From contig NC_073693.1 of the NCBI RefSeq assembly GCF_029784155.1, forward strand, positions 231,003,621 through 231,067,620: a DNA stretch of 64,000 nucleotides, in the 5' to 3' direction. This document shows, in pieces, positions 12,270 through 25,142 of the stretch. Origin of the DNA: Uranotaenia lowii. Its lineage: Eukaryota > Arthropoda > Insecta > Diptera > Culicidae. The translations under genes and the position numbers were made by a program. Each line of letters begins with the position of its first letter. Within the stretch, counting starts at the first letter, position 1. The notes beneath the pieces are model-generated. The model saw nothing but the letters and a program-made list of their open reading frames with translations. It was not told the DNA's origin and searched no databases.

Positions 12270-15200
12270 AATGAGTAGAAGTATCAAAGTACTCATTGAG
12301 AAATGAGTACTTTCCCGGTTAGGGAATATGAGAAGTGGAAAGTGACAAATAGCTATCGCTAATGTAATGAGTACTTTTATAGTGACTAGACGAACGAAAC
12401 TGAATACAGATTAACTCTATTCCACCACTGAAACCTGCGTTTTCAACAACTATTATTTTGAAAATTTGTAAAAAAAAGGCAAAGCCAAATTGAATTTTTT
12501 GAGAAAATCTAAATCCCTTGACGCAAAAACCTCATAAAAGCTTTATTTCTCTCTTTTTTTTTTATTTGACTTTACAAACCGATCCAAAAAATGTATTTCG
12601 CTTAACTGTCCAAATCGTTGTTTCAGTCTTTTCTGTGCTATACTTTACAACCGTTTTCTAAAAACTTTTTCCAATGTATTGGAATTTTATGATAATGCAA
12701 CTACATTCGAAAGGGTTTCCGTGGTTGAACTTTTTTTTTCCTTCCTAATCCACACAGCACCAAATTTATTGCAGTTCGAAAACCAATAATCAAATAAACT
12801 CACCCACCAGCGGCTTTACTCACTAGGTTATCGACAGAGCAACTGTGTTTGTTGTTGTTGTGTATGTTGTCGAAACGGCTATTAAATTTCCATTAACAAA
12901 TCCTGGAAGTTTGTTCCACCACACACGTTACGTGGCTGGAATGCAAAATAAAGTGAAAAAAGTGGAACGACAACCAACGACCGACATCGGCAGCAGATCA
13001 AAAGAGCAATCTTGGAACAATGGTTGAAAGAACCAGTTTCTTACTTTTTCTTGTGTTCTTGTGTTCTAGTCTATCCCGCTCCATATTTCCCAAAACAAAT
13101 CAACTCATGCATGGCGGACGTTGTTTCCTGGTATCGGTATCAAGGTAGGACAATCTGGACACTTTGTCCCATTTGGGTAAATTGTGTAGGTTGGTTTCTA
13201 ACCCTTTAAAACATGGTTTGATTTATTTTGGGGAAAATATTCATCCTTTTTCCTATACAAGATTTTTTAAGCTTCTGGGTAGCAACTTCACAAATTTTAC
13301 TTTCAATTTTTTCTCAAAATTATTAAAATTTCACCTACGTTCACTATTGAGGGTTCAAATACCCTGCCAAAAATGAGTGCTGCTCCCGAAAACCTCCAGA
13401 CAATCTTGTGGGAACCAAAACTAAGAGGGAAATCAACTCGAAAAGAAGCAGCAAATTTACGCTCCGATGGTAATTTGATAAGCCAAATCTCTAGTCAACC
13501 TGATGAATGGGGAAAAGCGAGAGATTGAGAGCATTAACAGAATCGCAAGCAAGCAGCAAGGCGGCCACAGGAAACCCACAAATGAAAGAACGAAGAAACC
13601 GTAAATCGGGCATTGTTTTGCCTCTGTCCAGGCACAGATTGGTTGAATCAACAGGCTCACCACCATCAGGATGGCTGGATGGCCACTACAGGGATGGAAG
13701 ATGATCCTGCTGGTGACATCCGGTTGGCGCTCGGGGATACCCGGATTGGAAGAATCGCGCTCTGGAGGTGGATGGGCTTCACTGGTTTTTCATTTTGAAG
13801 AAGACCGGAAAAAACCCCGGACGAAACGCGCTCTGATGTTTTGGCACCGGACTCGAATTAAGATCTGGCCATTCCGGTGAAAAATGAAAATCTGGAATGA
13901 CCTTTCCGATGCAAAAAAGTATATGGAATAATGAGTTAATGTTTTTGAGGTTCATTTCAAGTTTTAAAGTCCATAATCATTTGAAATTGAATCACATTGA
14001 TAAATATTTAAAGAAAACACACACACAATTAACACAGGTCAAGTCAATTGATTGGAATAAAAGTAGGAACAATGTTTTTGCAAGAATCAAAATGGAAGCA
14101 GCAAAAAACAATGTTTGGAAAGACGAGTGTTGCATCTAAATGAGGACGAAAATAGCAGATACAAGTTGCAGCTTAGTAGCAGCTACACAATGTTGTATTC
14201 GTTGATCGTTGGTAATGGGTTCAAGCTGGGATGAATCATTGATTCATGTTTAGTTGTAGTCATTAGGTTTAATTAAGAAGTTATTTCGACTGCTGGGTCA
14301 ATTGTTCTGGCAAATTCTTGTATGAGAAATGCAAACATCTGATGATTTTTTTTTTTTTTTTGGTATTTTTTTTAGAGAAAATCCATATCCAATCAGACAT
14401 GTTCAGAACGCATTTCTGTGTTAGTATGGTGAAAACGTATCAAATGTAACAAAATTTGTAGAAGTTTGCTTCGCGTCCGTTGGCTAAACGGGAGACACAC
14501 GACAAACGAGTCGTTAGCTAACTTACGATCACTCACGGCACGACAGCTCAGTCGTTGTTATATGAGTGTTGTAAGGAAGAATTTATTCATTTAAAAAAAA
14601 GGCCTATGGGTCGAAAGAGTATCACGCTCGCAATTATCGGCTACACATCTCTCCTCTACACAAAAATGCAAAGAACAGAGACAAAATGATTTGGAGGAAA
14701 AATTTCAAACTATGAATGTGTAAACACACGGATAATTGATTTCTTTTCCTCTAACTTTCATCAAACCATTTTCGTGAGCACAACTTCCACCTCTTTTTGT
14801 GCTGATTCATGTGAACATTTTTGTGAGACATAACAGCATGAACTCATAACTTCTTTACTCAAGTGACTCTGGAATGATTAAGTGTCCCAATTTTCAAGAG
14901 TCTTATTTAACATTCTCTATCACATATTAGAAAGGTGTCAGTTTAAACCGCATTTGTTATTTTGCCATTCGCTGTTTCAATGAAATCGTTTTTCCTTCAA
15001 ACAAAATAGTCACATCTCTGTTAACAATTCCAATGTTTTTCATTGACATGAACTAATTTGAAGTCAAACTTGCGGTCAAAAAATGCAGCTTACGCAATCC
15101 TCGCTTTTTTTTCTCAATATCCTGCTATAGACAACCATTGATCCAAGTACAGTCTTTTTTAAAGGTGAACATTCAGAACACTCCAGTATTGATTTTCCAA

Positions 15201-15513
15201 TCCAATCAACCCACTTTTTGTTCTGAACATCCTGCTCGAGATAAATGGTCTCATTGTCCCAACGCTGTTCATTTTAAAAGTGAACCTTCAGAACACCTTT
15301 GAAGTGGTCCTCCCAACCCAATAATTACCCAGCTAACATAAAATCGTAATAGAAATGATAATCCAAATCGACTTGTAAGACATTTTCAATAACCACCGTA
15401 AACGCGTATGTATTGAGTGATTTTCTATCATTCATTTACGACAAGCTTTGCCCAAAAAAAGTGGAATCGGATAGCAGTTTAGTCAATTCGTAAATATGTC
15501 TCCAAAAAGTTGA
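12270..15513. other. Noncoding DNA with a GC-richer island at 13380-13890
   Basis: The island at 13380-13890 gives short overlapping forward frames with no domain and no convincing splice sites, so it is recorded as unexplained sequence. A small GC-richer patch at 14465-14580 also has no interpretation. The remainder is AT-rich with homopolymer runs (for example T16 near 14348). Confidence 0.45.
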
Positions 15514-15521
15514 TATTAAAG

Positions 15522-16395
15522 TAGGGTTGCCATCCGTCCCGCAAAAGCGGGACAAGTCCCGCTTTTTTATTGAATGTCCCGCTGTCCCGCTTTTTCTTAA
15601 AAATGTCCCGCTTTTTTTCTTGGGAAACTATTACCAAGTTAACTGACTAACTTTGTAAAAAATCAAACTTTAGTCTAAATTTGAGTTCTGTGCTGAACAG
15701 ATAATCTTTCAAATACGTCTTTTTCTCAAAATAATCAGAATTATTCATAGTTTATATAAGACAATACTGAATAACTCTAAAGCTCTTAGCATAACAGAAA
15801 GATTCTGATTCAGTTAAGTGTTCTTAAAGCCCATTCAACCAATGTATCAAGAAAATATTGTTTAAGTTGCTTCCAAATAATTATAGATTATAGAATCATA
15901 GAATTTGTTTTTTCGCCGGATTCTTAGTTAAATTGCCTTATACTATACACCGCATTTTTCGGCTCAACTGTCGGAAATATAGAATTATAGTTTTCTTGAG
16001 TTTTAAAATTTTTAAACAAATTACAAAACAAACTAATTTTTATACAAATTGCACAAAGGCTTTTTACGCGGTATAAAATCTGTCATTTACATGCATGAAA
16101 TATTTTCTCTTAAATAACATGTTGATTAGGAAAAACCGAGGAAAAATAACCGTGATTATGGCAAAAAACCGTATAAATAGAAGTCATGTAAGCAAAACTG
16201 AACAAAATCAATCTGCGTCAAAAAGAAAACCTTAGTGTACTTTTTATAAACAATTTCGACTAATGGTAAACGTAGAAGTTTGGCTAGACCATTAAGCTTA
16301 TCTAAGATTTTTTTAAATGTCCCGCATTTTCGGCTGTGTCCCGCTTTTTTTCGTGAAATGTCCCGCTTTTTTTCTGAAAGTATCTGGCAAGCCTA
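15522..16395. mobile_element. hAT-type MITE, 874 bp
   Basis: The ends TAGGGTTGCCA and TGGCAAGCCTA form a TIR that fits the YARNG start of hAT elements. They are flanked by the perfect 8-bp TSD TATTAAAG (15514-15521 and 16396-16403), whose central TA fits the nnnTAnnn duplications of Buster-group hATs. Subterminal GTCCCGCTTTTTT motifs are repeated three to four times at each end in the same orientation. No transposase is present. The internal segment near 16060-16240 contains the GCGG/CTTAGTGTAC material also seen near 800 and 8400. Confidence 0.9.
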
Positions 16396-16589
16396 TATTA
16401 AAGTATGAGAGAATAACGCAGGTTTGTGTTGGAATTGAGTTAAACATTGTTTATTTCCTTCGTCAAGTCCTTATAAGCTAACTTAGACCTATAGCGATAA
16501 CAATCTTGTCGCTTAACCTAGGTGATTCTCAACTCAGAATCATTCCTTAATTTCTATCATATTCTGGGCTAACCACCCAGAATAAACTG

Positions 16590-16822
16590 CCAACACTGCA
16601 GGGTAACTCATAACCACTAGCTGTGTTGGCTGAGTTTAGCGTGCATGATGACAACATTTATATTGTTGTCATCATCATTGACCATCATTAACTGTCAACC
16701 GCTATTGTTCTCAATATGCGAATTGACTAAAGAGAACGAAACCAAAACAATCGGTTTTGGTTTTGTTCCAATGCAAGTGGCCGCGAAACATCGAGTCCGG
16801 AAAAACGTAAGTATCAACAGTT
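16590..16822 (+). repeat. Dispersed repeat, copy B
   Basis: This is the inverted partner of 12055-12261. It starts CCAACACTGCAGGG and passes through CCGCTATTGTT, GCGAATTGACT and ACCAAAACA to GTAAGTATCAAC. The two copies lie 4.3 kb apart in opposite orientation. Confidence 0.75.
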
Positions 16823-16943
16823 GAAAATATACTAATTCGGCATTTACGATTTGAGTGAATGGGCGGTCCTTCAATTGACACTCTCTTCCGTTGACCGGTT
16901 CGTAGAAAGAAAATCTCACCTATAGAGCTATATTCATATCAAC

Positions 16944-17029
16944 TGATGAGTTGGCATCGTGGTAAGATATCGGACAGCGAACTCGGAGGACTGGAGTTCA
17001 AGTCTTGGTCGAGGAAATTTTTTTTTTTT
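16944..17029 (+). mobile_element. tRNA-like unit ending in a T12 run
   Basis: Box A TGGCATCGTGG (16952-16962) is followed 30-odd bases later by a box-B-like GAGTTCAAGTC (16995-17005), then a T12 run at 17018-17029 that would stop RNA polymerase III. The spacing is that of a tRNA, but arms pair poorly, so it is probably a tRNA pseudogene or the head of a SINE. It differs in sequence from the SINEs at 11785 and 62277. No SINE body is apparent downstream. Confidence 0.5.
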
Positions 17030-17353
17030 GTTCATTTTGCTTTTTGTGGGAAAAATCGAATCGTTGGAATCTTGTCATTGTAGATATATCGCCTCCACTT
17101 TTGTAGCTATATGCTATTTTGGTAAGTTTAATACAATCTTTTCATCTGGTATATTTGTTTGAATAACTCTGTTGTTCCTGCGTTATACCTTCACAAATGT
17201 TTACTGGGTATTCAAATGTCAACCTTCCGTCTCACCTTTTCCCTGTTGAACCTCCCGTTTCAACGATTATTGAGATGAAGACCTTTCGTCTCAGTTATTT
17301 CCTTTTGCTAAGTATTAAGGGAAGTGTACATTTATTTCGTCATTTGCATAGAC

Positions 17354-20035
17354 TAAGGCCGTGCGAACGGGGAGGGTTTTAGGGGTTTAACCCCCTCATG
17401 GAGATTTTTTCCAAATAAAATTTTCAACGTAGTAAAGGAAAAAAAAAACTTGATCTTAGAAGGTGTTCAATAAGTGTTAACAAAAAAGTCAGAAATTTTG
17501 TCTTGCCTCCGGCGGAAATAAGTCTTAAAAAACTAGGCTTGAGACATTCTATTTCATGACACTATAACATATATGCCTTTAACAAATTGAAACTAATTTT
17601 TGCATTTCGATCAATCCTTTGTTTTGAAACTCAAATCTTGACGTACAAAACTCTACCTCGTCTTTAGAATGAGTTTTAATAAAGAAGTGTAACCAAACAG
17701 AATCAGAATTGAGACCAACCATTTTGACTTCAAAATTAATTCATCGAATACTAATTTTTACATCAACAAGTTGGAAGCCATGTATCATATGACCCACTAT
17801 GGTCATCAGAATTAGCAAAACCAAATCTCAAACTTAGTATCCTCTACTTTATTACTAAAAATTTTGATTTACAAGAAATCGTGCTAATATGAAATATTTT
17901 TCAAGAAAACAATTCCAATCTAAATATTATTATGTGTTTCTTGTTCTTCAAAATGCTCAACTTCACACTCAAAAACGTTTTGATAAATTGCACATGGCCA
18001 CAAAATTTACATACTTCGAGGTGCAAAAAATTTAAGTTTTAAATAATTTAATTTAATTTAAATTTTTATTAATTGAGGTGCCCTTTTGCCTAGTATGGAA
18101 CTTTTCTATCAGTTTCAGTTGTTTAATTACTTTTGGAAATATTTTACAATCATTGAAGAAATTTCTGTATTTTTTTGACAAAACTTTAAAACAAAACAAA
18201 TATTTTAAAATAAAGGTATTAAATCAAGACTTCAAGTTATTTTCAGTTCTGCAAAAAAAGTTTTAGAGGTTTTCTATTTGTTTACTTTTCCAAGTTCAAT
18301 TTTTGCTGTTTGAAAGCAAAATTAGAATCGTATTGCAAGTTTGAATAATTTTGTTAAATGGATTAAATTTTTTTTAAATTTAATTCAGTTGTATCTGAAA
18401 TACTTTTGACAATATCCTTTTATAATGAAAAAAACTGAGGAATTTATCTTTTTTAGATCATGTCTGAAATATTATTTCTTAATTGAATTAAATAGGTATA
18501 GTAAACAAAATCAAAATAATTTTTTTTCTTAAACGTAGATATGTTATTTCATCAGTTATCAATGATTGATGTCACTTAAATCTGATACATAATTAAGCAA
18601 ATAAGCATCAAACGCAAGGTGATAGTCAAAATTGGTTCGAGCTCAGGACTGGATAGACGAGTTTATTGAAAAAAAAAATCCTTCTAAAATGTTAAAAAAA
18701 CTTACCTTTTTCATCTTCGTATTTTGTTTTAATGTTCAAATAAATTTGTCGAATTTTAAAATCTAGCTTTTAAAATAAATTGAAATATTTTTATAAGTTG
18801 GTTTTTTTACGCTGAATTTTTTGTTCGGAAAACATAATCTTCCTTGAAAGCCATTAAATCTAAATTTTTACTATAGTTTCCACCTTCTCTCTTTTAAAGG
18901 ACCAAATAATTCAATTGAAAGCGACAATTATTCAGTGCTTGAAATTTTTAACTTTAAAACCTTCGATTGAAAATTTATAAACATTTTATTTATTTTCATC
19001 GTATAAAATCATGTATTTTAATCGATCATGATTTTTAATTAATCTTTTGAAAGTTCGAAAAATGATTCAAAGGAGTTAAATTTTAATGCGCAATATTAAC
19101 TTAATATTTATTATCTTTGTGCTTTAGAGTTTAACAACCAAACTTGGAATTTTTTTCTTTTTATTTTAGTTTCTCATTGGTCACTTACCAATCTGTAATT
19201 TGCCAGTGTAATTGAACATGATGTATTATTAATACAGGAAATTACTATTTTGAACTTCTTAACTTTTTAAGCCTTCAATTTTAATAATTGAAAGAATTTA
19301 AATATAGAAAAAGGTTTTATCTGTGACTTTGATCACTTGAATTCTTGAAATATAATGAAATATTTTCTTCTTATTATCAAATAAAATTCAATTATCAACT
19401 TTTGAATGAATTCTTCTAACTTTAAAATAAACTTTTTTCATAATCGAGAATTCGCACTTTAAACCAAGATTTTTTTTAAATCCAAGATATTACATTTTTG
19501 AAAGCATTCTTTAATTGAAAACAAAGAAAAGAAATGTTAAATTCGATGATTAATAACAATCATCATCATTTTTCTAACAATTTTAATTCATGGTCAATTT
19601 TTAACCTGATCTGACATTTATTTGTGAGTTAGGTTTTTTTTATTTGATAATATATTTTATGTATTCTATTTAATATTAGTTCATAAGAATTCATTTATGT
19701 CCGAAGCTTTGATTTTGAATTTGAAAACTAGACTGCTTGGAACTTATCTTCAAGCTAATTTCTAGTTCAGGATTAGGAGCATCATTTTGAATAATTTATC
19801 AATGACTTACTGAAAATTGAATTGATTTGAAACAGTCATTTTGAGTTGTTTTGATAACTTTGATTTATTTTATCAGTAAAATTCACTATTTTTGAGTTTG
19901 TGTAATTATAATAAGTACGAAAATGGTTCAGAAATCAATTTCCTTATTTATTGTGTGTTTTTGGATTTGTTATCATTTTTGTCTAAATTTGAATTTCGAA
20001 AACCCCCCCATGGATGGGCCCTTCGCACGGGCTTA
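17354..20035. mobile_element. hAT-like non-autonomous element, 2682 bp (copy 1)
   Basis: The left end TAAGGCCGTGCGAACGG and the reverse complement of the right end (TAAGCCCGTGCGAAGGG) form a TIR with 2 mismatches in 17. Flanking 8-mers are GCATAGAC (17346-17353) and GCATAGGC (20036-20043), an 8-bp TSD with one mismatch and a central TA. TAAGG fits the hAT YARNG terminus. Next to each TIR are G/C runs and a CATGG (ACCCCCTCATGG left, CCCCCCATGG right). The interior is very AT-rich with no frame over about 62 codons, so no transposase is encoded. Copy 2 lies at 56095-58993 in the same orientation. The hAT assignment rests on ends and TSD only. Confidence 0.85.
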
Positions 20036-20043
20036 GCATAGGC

Positions 20044-20560
20044 TATGTTTCAATAGAATTTCGTATTCAAACCATTTTTTTTTATTCAAATTGTAAACTT
20101 TAACCCTGCAATTAATTAGTGAAGCTCTTTTTTTTATTGTGGATCTCCTGCATCTTTTTCTTCAAAACTCTCTAGCTCTTCAAAAATCATGAATTTAGTT
20201 GGACATTTGAATTATGATGATTGCCAAGTACACTATCCACGGCTTTTGATTGAAATTCCCGTCGCAATCAACTTCATCAAGATCTCTCGTCACAAGTGGA
20301 AATCGGCCTTTTTATAGGAACACCTTTTGCTACACCTTCCAAAAATTATTGAAATTTTTGGTACCTAGTTATTTGATTTTTCATTTATTTGCACAAAATT
20401 TTAAATTCAATTTCAAATTGATTGAAATGTTTCACTTATTTTCGAAAATTTGTATTTTTTTATCAAATGTAAAAGTATGTAAAAACTTTTAAAAATCTGA
20501 AAAAAAAATCTTCAAACAAAGTTTGAAATGTGGAATCATAAACTCAAATTCGACCATTTT
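20044..20560. other. Noncoding spacer
   Basis: AT-rich sequence between the hAT-like element and the 147-bp array. The 80-codon forward frame at 20250-20492 is dominated by Phe, Leu and Lys as expected from AT-rich noncoding DNA. Confidence 0.5.
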
Positions 20561-22200
20561 GTCACTTATACCCCTTTGGTTCTGGAATCTTCGCTGTCCC
20601 TTTTCAATGTGAAGAGGGTCTCAAACTATCACAGAAACATTTTTTGCAACAATATAACGTCACCAGACACCAATTTAACCTATTCGTTCTCGAACTATTA
20701 TTCAAATTGTGAGAGAGTGACCCCCTCCCCCATTCATTTATCCCTAATGGATGGAAAGGGAGTCTCATACATCAGGAAAAAAAAAACACTTCTTGTATTC
20801 AAATACGATCCAATGTCATATATGGCTCCATTTTCGATAAGTTCTAGAGTTATTCAAAATATTGGTTACCCTTTCCCACTTTATATCTCCCCACTGGCAA
20901 GGGAAGGGGTTCTCAAACCATCGAAGAAATATTGCCCGAACACAAATATATTCCCATGAAAATTTGGTTCCATTTTCTCGATTAGTTATCGAAATATTAA
21001 AAAAAATCGTATGAGTGATTCAAATAACTCCCATGCCAAATTCTGTTCCATTTGCTAGATTGTATGATTGTTATTTGGTTCCATTTGTTAGATAAGTTCT
21101 TGGTTTATGCAAAACAATCGTATGTGAGCTCTCGGCTTCCCTAACTGTATCCTAAATTGAAGGAGAAAGAAGTCTCAAATAAGCAAATAACCATTTATCG
21201 TATCCAAATGCTTTCCTATGCCAAAGTCATTTCCATTTGCTCGATTAGTTCTCGAGTTATGCGAAAAATTGTAATGAAGCCCTCCTCTCTTCTTCCTATC
21301 ACCCAACTGGAAAAAGCCAGAACGGCAAATATCCGCAGAAACATTCCATGTGATCAAATACCCTCCCAAGCCAAATTTCGTTCCATTTGCTGCCGAGTGT
21401 TGTAAAAAAATGTAAGGGAGCACCCTTCTCCCTTAATATTTTCCGACTGGAGAACGAAGGGTTCTCAAAACATCATAGAAACATTTTTCGTAATCAAATA
21501 CCTTCTCACGCCAACTTTTGTTCCATTTGTTTCATAAGTTTTCCAGTTATGCTGAAAATTGTAAAGGAGCCCTCCTCCCCACTTTCTTTACCCTCACTGG
21601 AAGGAGGGAGGAGTACCAAATGTTCATTGAACTATTCAACGTACCCAAACACCCTTCCAAGCCAAATTTGGTTCCATTTGCTCGAATAGCTTTCAAGTTA
21701 TGCAATAAAAAAGGTATAAAAGTTCCTCTCTTTCCTTCCTGTATCTCCACTGAAAGAAGGAAGGGGTCTGAATTAATCGTACAACCATTTCTCATATTCC
21801 ACTACCCTCCCATGCTAAATTTGAGATTATCGTTCTCCAGTTATGTAAAAAATTGTAAAGTAGGCCCCCTCCCCCCTTCCTATCTCCCCGCTGAAAGGAG
21901 GAAGGGGTACCAAATAATCTTAGAAACAATCCTCGTACAAAAATACTCACATATGCAAAGTTTGGTTTGATTTGATTGATCAGTTCTAGAGTTATAAAGA
22001 CTTTTTACATTTATAAGAGAGACCCCCTTCTCCCTTCCAGAAGTAGGGAGGGGTCCCAAGCTATTATAGGAACCTTCCCCGGTCTCCAATACCCTCATAT
22101 GCCACAAGTTTCACGCAAAACGGTTCAGTAGTTTTCAAGTCTATAGGGAACAGACTGACAGACAGACTTACAGAAATTCATTTTTCTATAATATATGGAT
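20560..22200. repeat. Degenerate tandem array, period about 147 bp
   Basis: An anchor like GGTTCCATTTGCTCGATTAG recurs near 20823, 20966, 21078, 21228, 21379, 21520, 21669, 21820 and 21963, mostly 137-151 bp apart. Each unit carries a C-rich strand (CCCTCCCC), an AGGAGGGA-type complement that can pair with it, and CATAGAAACATT. It closes with AACAGACTGACAGACAGAC and TCTATAATATATGGATAGAT. Long overlapping frames on both strands (up to 150 codons) come from the array and look like no protein. Related motifs occur near 37700-37870 and 45600-45775. Confidence 0.8.
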
Positions 22201-25142
22201 AGATATGGTCTCGACCGATTCTACGTTTTGTTATTTTGTTTTAGCCTATTATAACTTTGTCATATTTTGTGATTAATTTTCTTGTTTTCATAAACGTCTT
22301 TTAATTAGTCATCTAAATCGTTAGGTAATTCCCAATTTTAAATTGAGCTACTACTTCCATCGACTTGCTCATACGAAAACTTAAAATCAAGCGCAAATTA
22401 GTAATTCCGTATTTAGTAATGATCACGATCTATTAAAGAAAAATACAATTTTTAACTCGAGGGATCAATTGATTCCACAAGAAACATTTTAGAAAACTTT
22501 AACTGGACAATAAATGAGAATTAATCATTGCTTCGAAAATATGGCATAATAAAGTTCATGTTATACTGTAACGATTAAAATATTTAAATGAATGTTTATG
22601 TTACCATTTTTTCATGTGAGAAACATTTTAAAAGGATAAAATTGTCTTCAAGTAACATTTGTAAAGTAAATTTGTTTATTTTTTTTTTTGATGCTATAGA
22701 AAAGTCTTTTTGCTTCATTTGTGACATTTGTCTAGAACATTAGATCTTTTTGAAACTTTCTCGTTTCGAGATATAGCTAAGGAATCAGTTATCCCCAGTG
22801 ACAAGTATCCGCATTCTCCCTTAATGTTTGAAGTTTTTTTTTATGGAAATTCATATGAGTTAATTGAAAATTCATACAATTCAAGAGCAACCCGAATTGT
22901 GGAATACAGGAATTTCAACGCCATTTGTAATATTTATATCTTAAATTTTTTTTTTATGAAAACCAATCCGCTTATTCGATTTCTTGCATTCGAAATAGTT
23001 TAAACTTTGGGGCATGCAGGTCTAAGTCATATATCCAGGTAAAACTATCATTTTCCTAACTTAAGCTTATTAATTTTTCCAATCTTAATTGTTTAAAAAG
23101 TTTAGTAATTTAGCTCATTTTATTGGTTTGTGGAGTTCCTGGGAATTTTTATCGTTTCCCGGGATTCAGGAATGCCCGATGTTTTTTATTCCCAGGAATT
23201 CTCGGGTACGAAAGTCTAAAATTAGTGGTTTTTCGAGAAAATGTGATCTAAATTTAAAAATGAACTTCAAGCCGTTTTCAAACAGTTTTGATGCAAGCCA
23301 CAATTTCAAAAATCAAACAATTTCCGGAAACTAGGAATGGCATATCTTTTCACGGTTCCTGCACATTCTGAAGAAAACCAACGTGCCAGATTAATGGTTT
23401 CTTCCCCAAACCTACATTGTAGATCGACAGTCACGAATCTGTTCATAAAAATACCTACCTTGCTCGTAATGCTTATCGTTTGCAAAATCGTTCCTGCTCA
23501 CGTCCCGAATCGTTATGAAACCTGAATGGCGGGGATCTTATCGGTAGCAAGGAAGGGAAGGAAAAAAAACTGTCAACCATGGAAAACTCGAGAGAATGTT
23601 GTAAACTTCAAACGTTTCCAGGGACTGTGTCTGTTCCGATGGAATTTCGGTGAATGAATCTGCTCGTAGGACAGAAAAACAGAAGAAAAAACAAGCAAGG
23701 GAAAGTTTTTGTCATGTTTCTTTCCCTAACAACCATTCGGATTGATGAGACCCTTCCAAGGGCCGGATGTTGAGGTACGATTGAAACTTTCTCAGAGAAC
23801 AAGAAGGATCTTCTCACAAAACCATTGCCAGCTGGAGCTGCTCTCAAATCGGTCCTGAGAGCTTGTGAGTTTGTTTGCTGCCTGGAAAATAGGGTGGTAT
23901 TTTCCACCCATTTTTTTCCTCTTTTTCCACTCTCATTCTCTTCCAAACTCGTTCCTCCTCATCAGGAATCAGGTGAGGGTAAACATCGAATGAAAACATT
24001 ATAGCAACAGCTAGCCGAAAATGTGCCACCTGTGGTTAATGGGGCATGGTTCACAACATGCAAAGCCGTAGTACTTACTATGCTTCTGGTATAAGTAGGT
24101 GTATGTTAGGAATTATTCCCGTGTATGGAAATCGACCCAGTCAGCCATTCAGCCAGCGGGAGAGAACGAGAGATACTAATTGGATGACATTAAAAACCAG
24201 TGTTGCGTAGTCGGGTAATTTAATTCAAAATCAATTTCTCTAATTGCTCTGCAGAGCTTAAATGGGATGCACACGGCAGTAACAACACAGAAGGTCAGTA
24301 CGTAAAATATTAAAAAATAAACTTCAACAAGCTTTGATCGGATACCTAGAATACAGTGATTTTTTTTATCAGGGATTTTCATCCTATTGGAAGATTTATC
24401 CCATCCCCTATATACAGCGATTCGTGGGATCAATTTTTGAACTTGATACATTGGCAATGAGGGTTACAGTTTGGTTTGATTTTTCGAGTGCCGATACGTT
24501 GAAATCAGTCCATCACTGTGTTTCTCAATTAACTAATTCTAAGTTCGGGAAAATCATGATATTCTATTTTAGAATATCTTTGCCGGGAAATTAAGCTATA
24601 ATAATTAATTTAAAAGTTTGATTTTGATTGCACAGCAGAATTGCAAACCTAGATCCCTTATAATTCAAACTAATTTTTTAAAGAATTCATCGAAAATCTC
24701 ATATTTCTTTTAGAACTCCTTTACATCAGTGAGCAGGAACAAATGAATGGATGAAAATCTTTCCAATAAACAACACACAATATTTCTTTCGTCGGGTTTT
24801 ATTTTTTTAAAGAAAATTGATCAGAACTCAACAATTTTTCAAAATTCATATCTTCCCCGTTTATTTCATAAAACTAATAAATGGTCAAGAAGGTAATCGA
24901 TTTATTTATAAATTTCTTGGCAAAAAAACAATATCTGAAGAGCGTTTAGTGTTTTTGAATATATTTCTATTTATCTCATCTATCTCATTTTCTTAGCAAA
25001 TTCACGATGCAATATGTCGTGTTTGGACTCAGCCTCAATTAAATTTTCAAACAGTTTTTTTGTTATAACCTCAATCATAGTGATAACATCCAACAGAAAA
25101 GTTATAAAAAACTACTGATTTAAACATTTATAGAACCGTGTC
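22201..25142. other. Noncoding DNA with a GC-richer island at 23330-24180
   Basis: 22200-23100 is AT-rich without signal. 23130-23320 contains CCCGGGATTC and CCCAGGAATTC-like pieces of an unknown repeat. 23330-24180 is GC-richer and gives a 112-codon reverse frame (23608-23946) with no domain; it may be conserved noncoding DNA. Nothing else is supported. Confidence 0.45.

Noticed and set aside
20528..21970. Frames of 80-150 codons on both strands
   Set aside because: They overlap each other inside the 147-bp array, change frame between units and resemble no protein.
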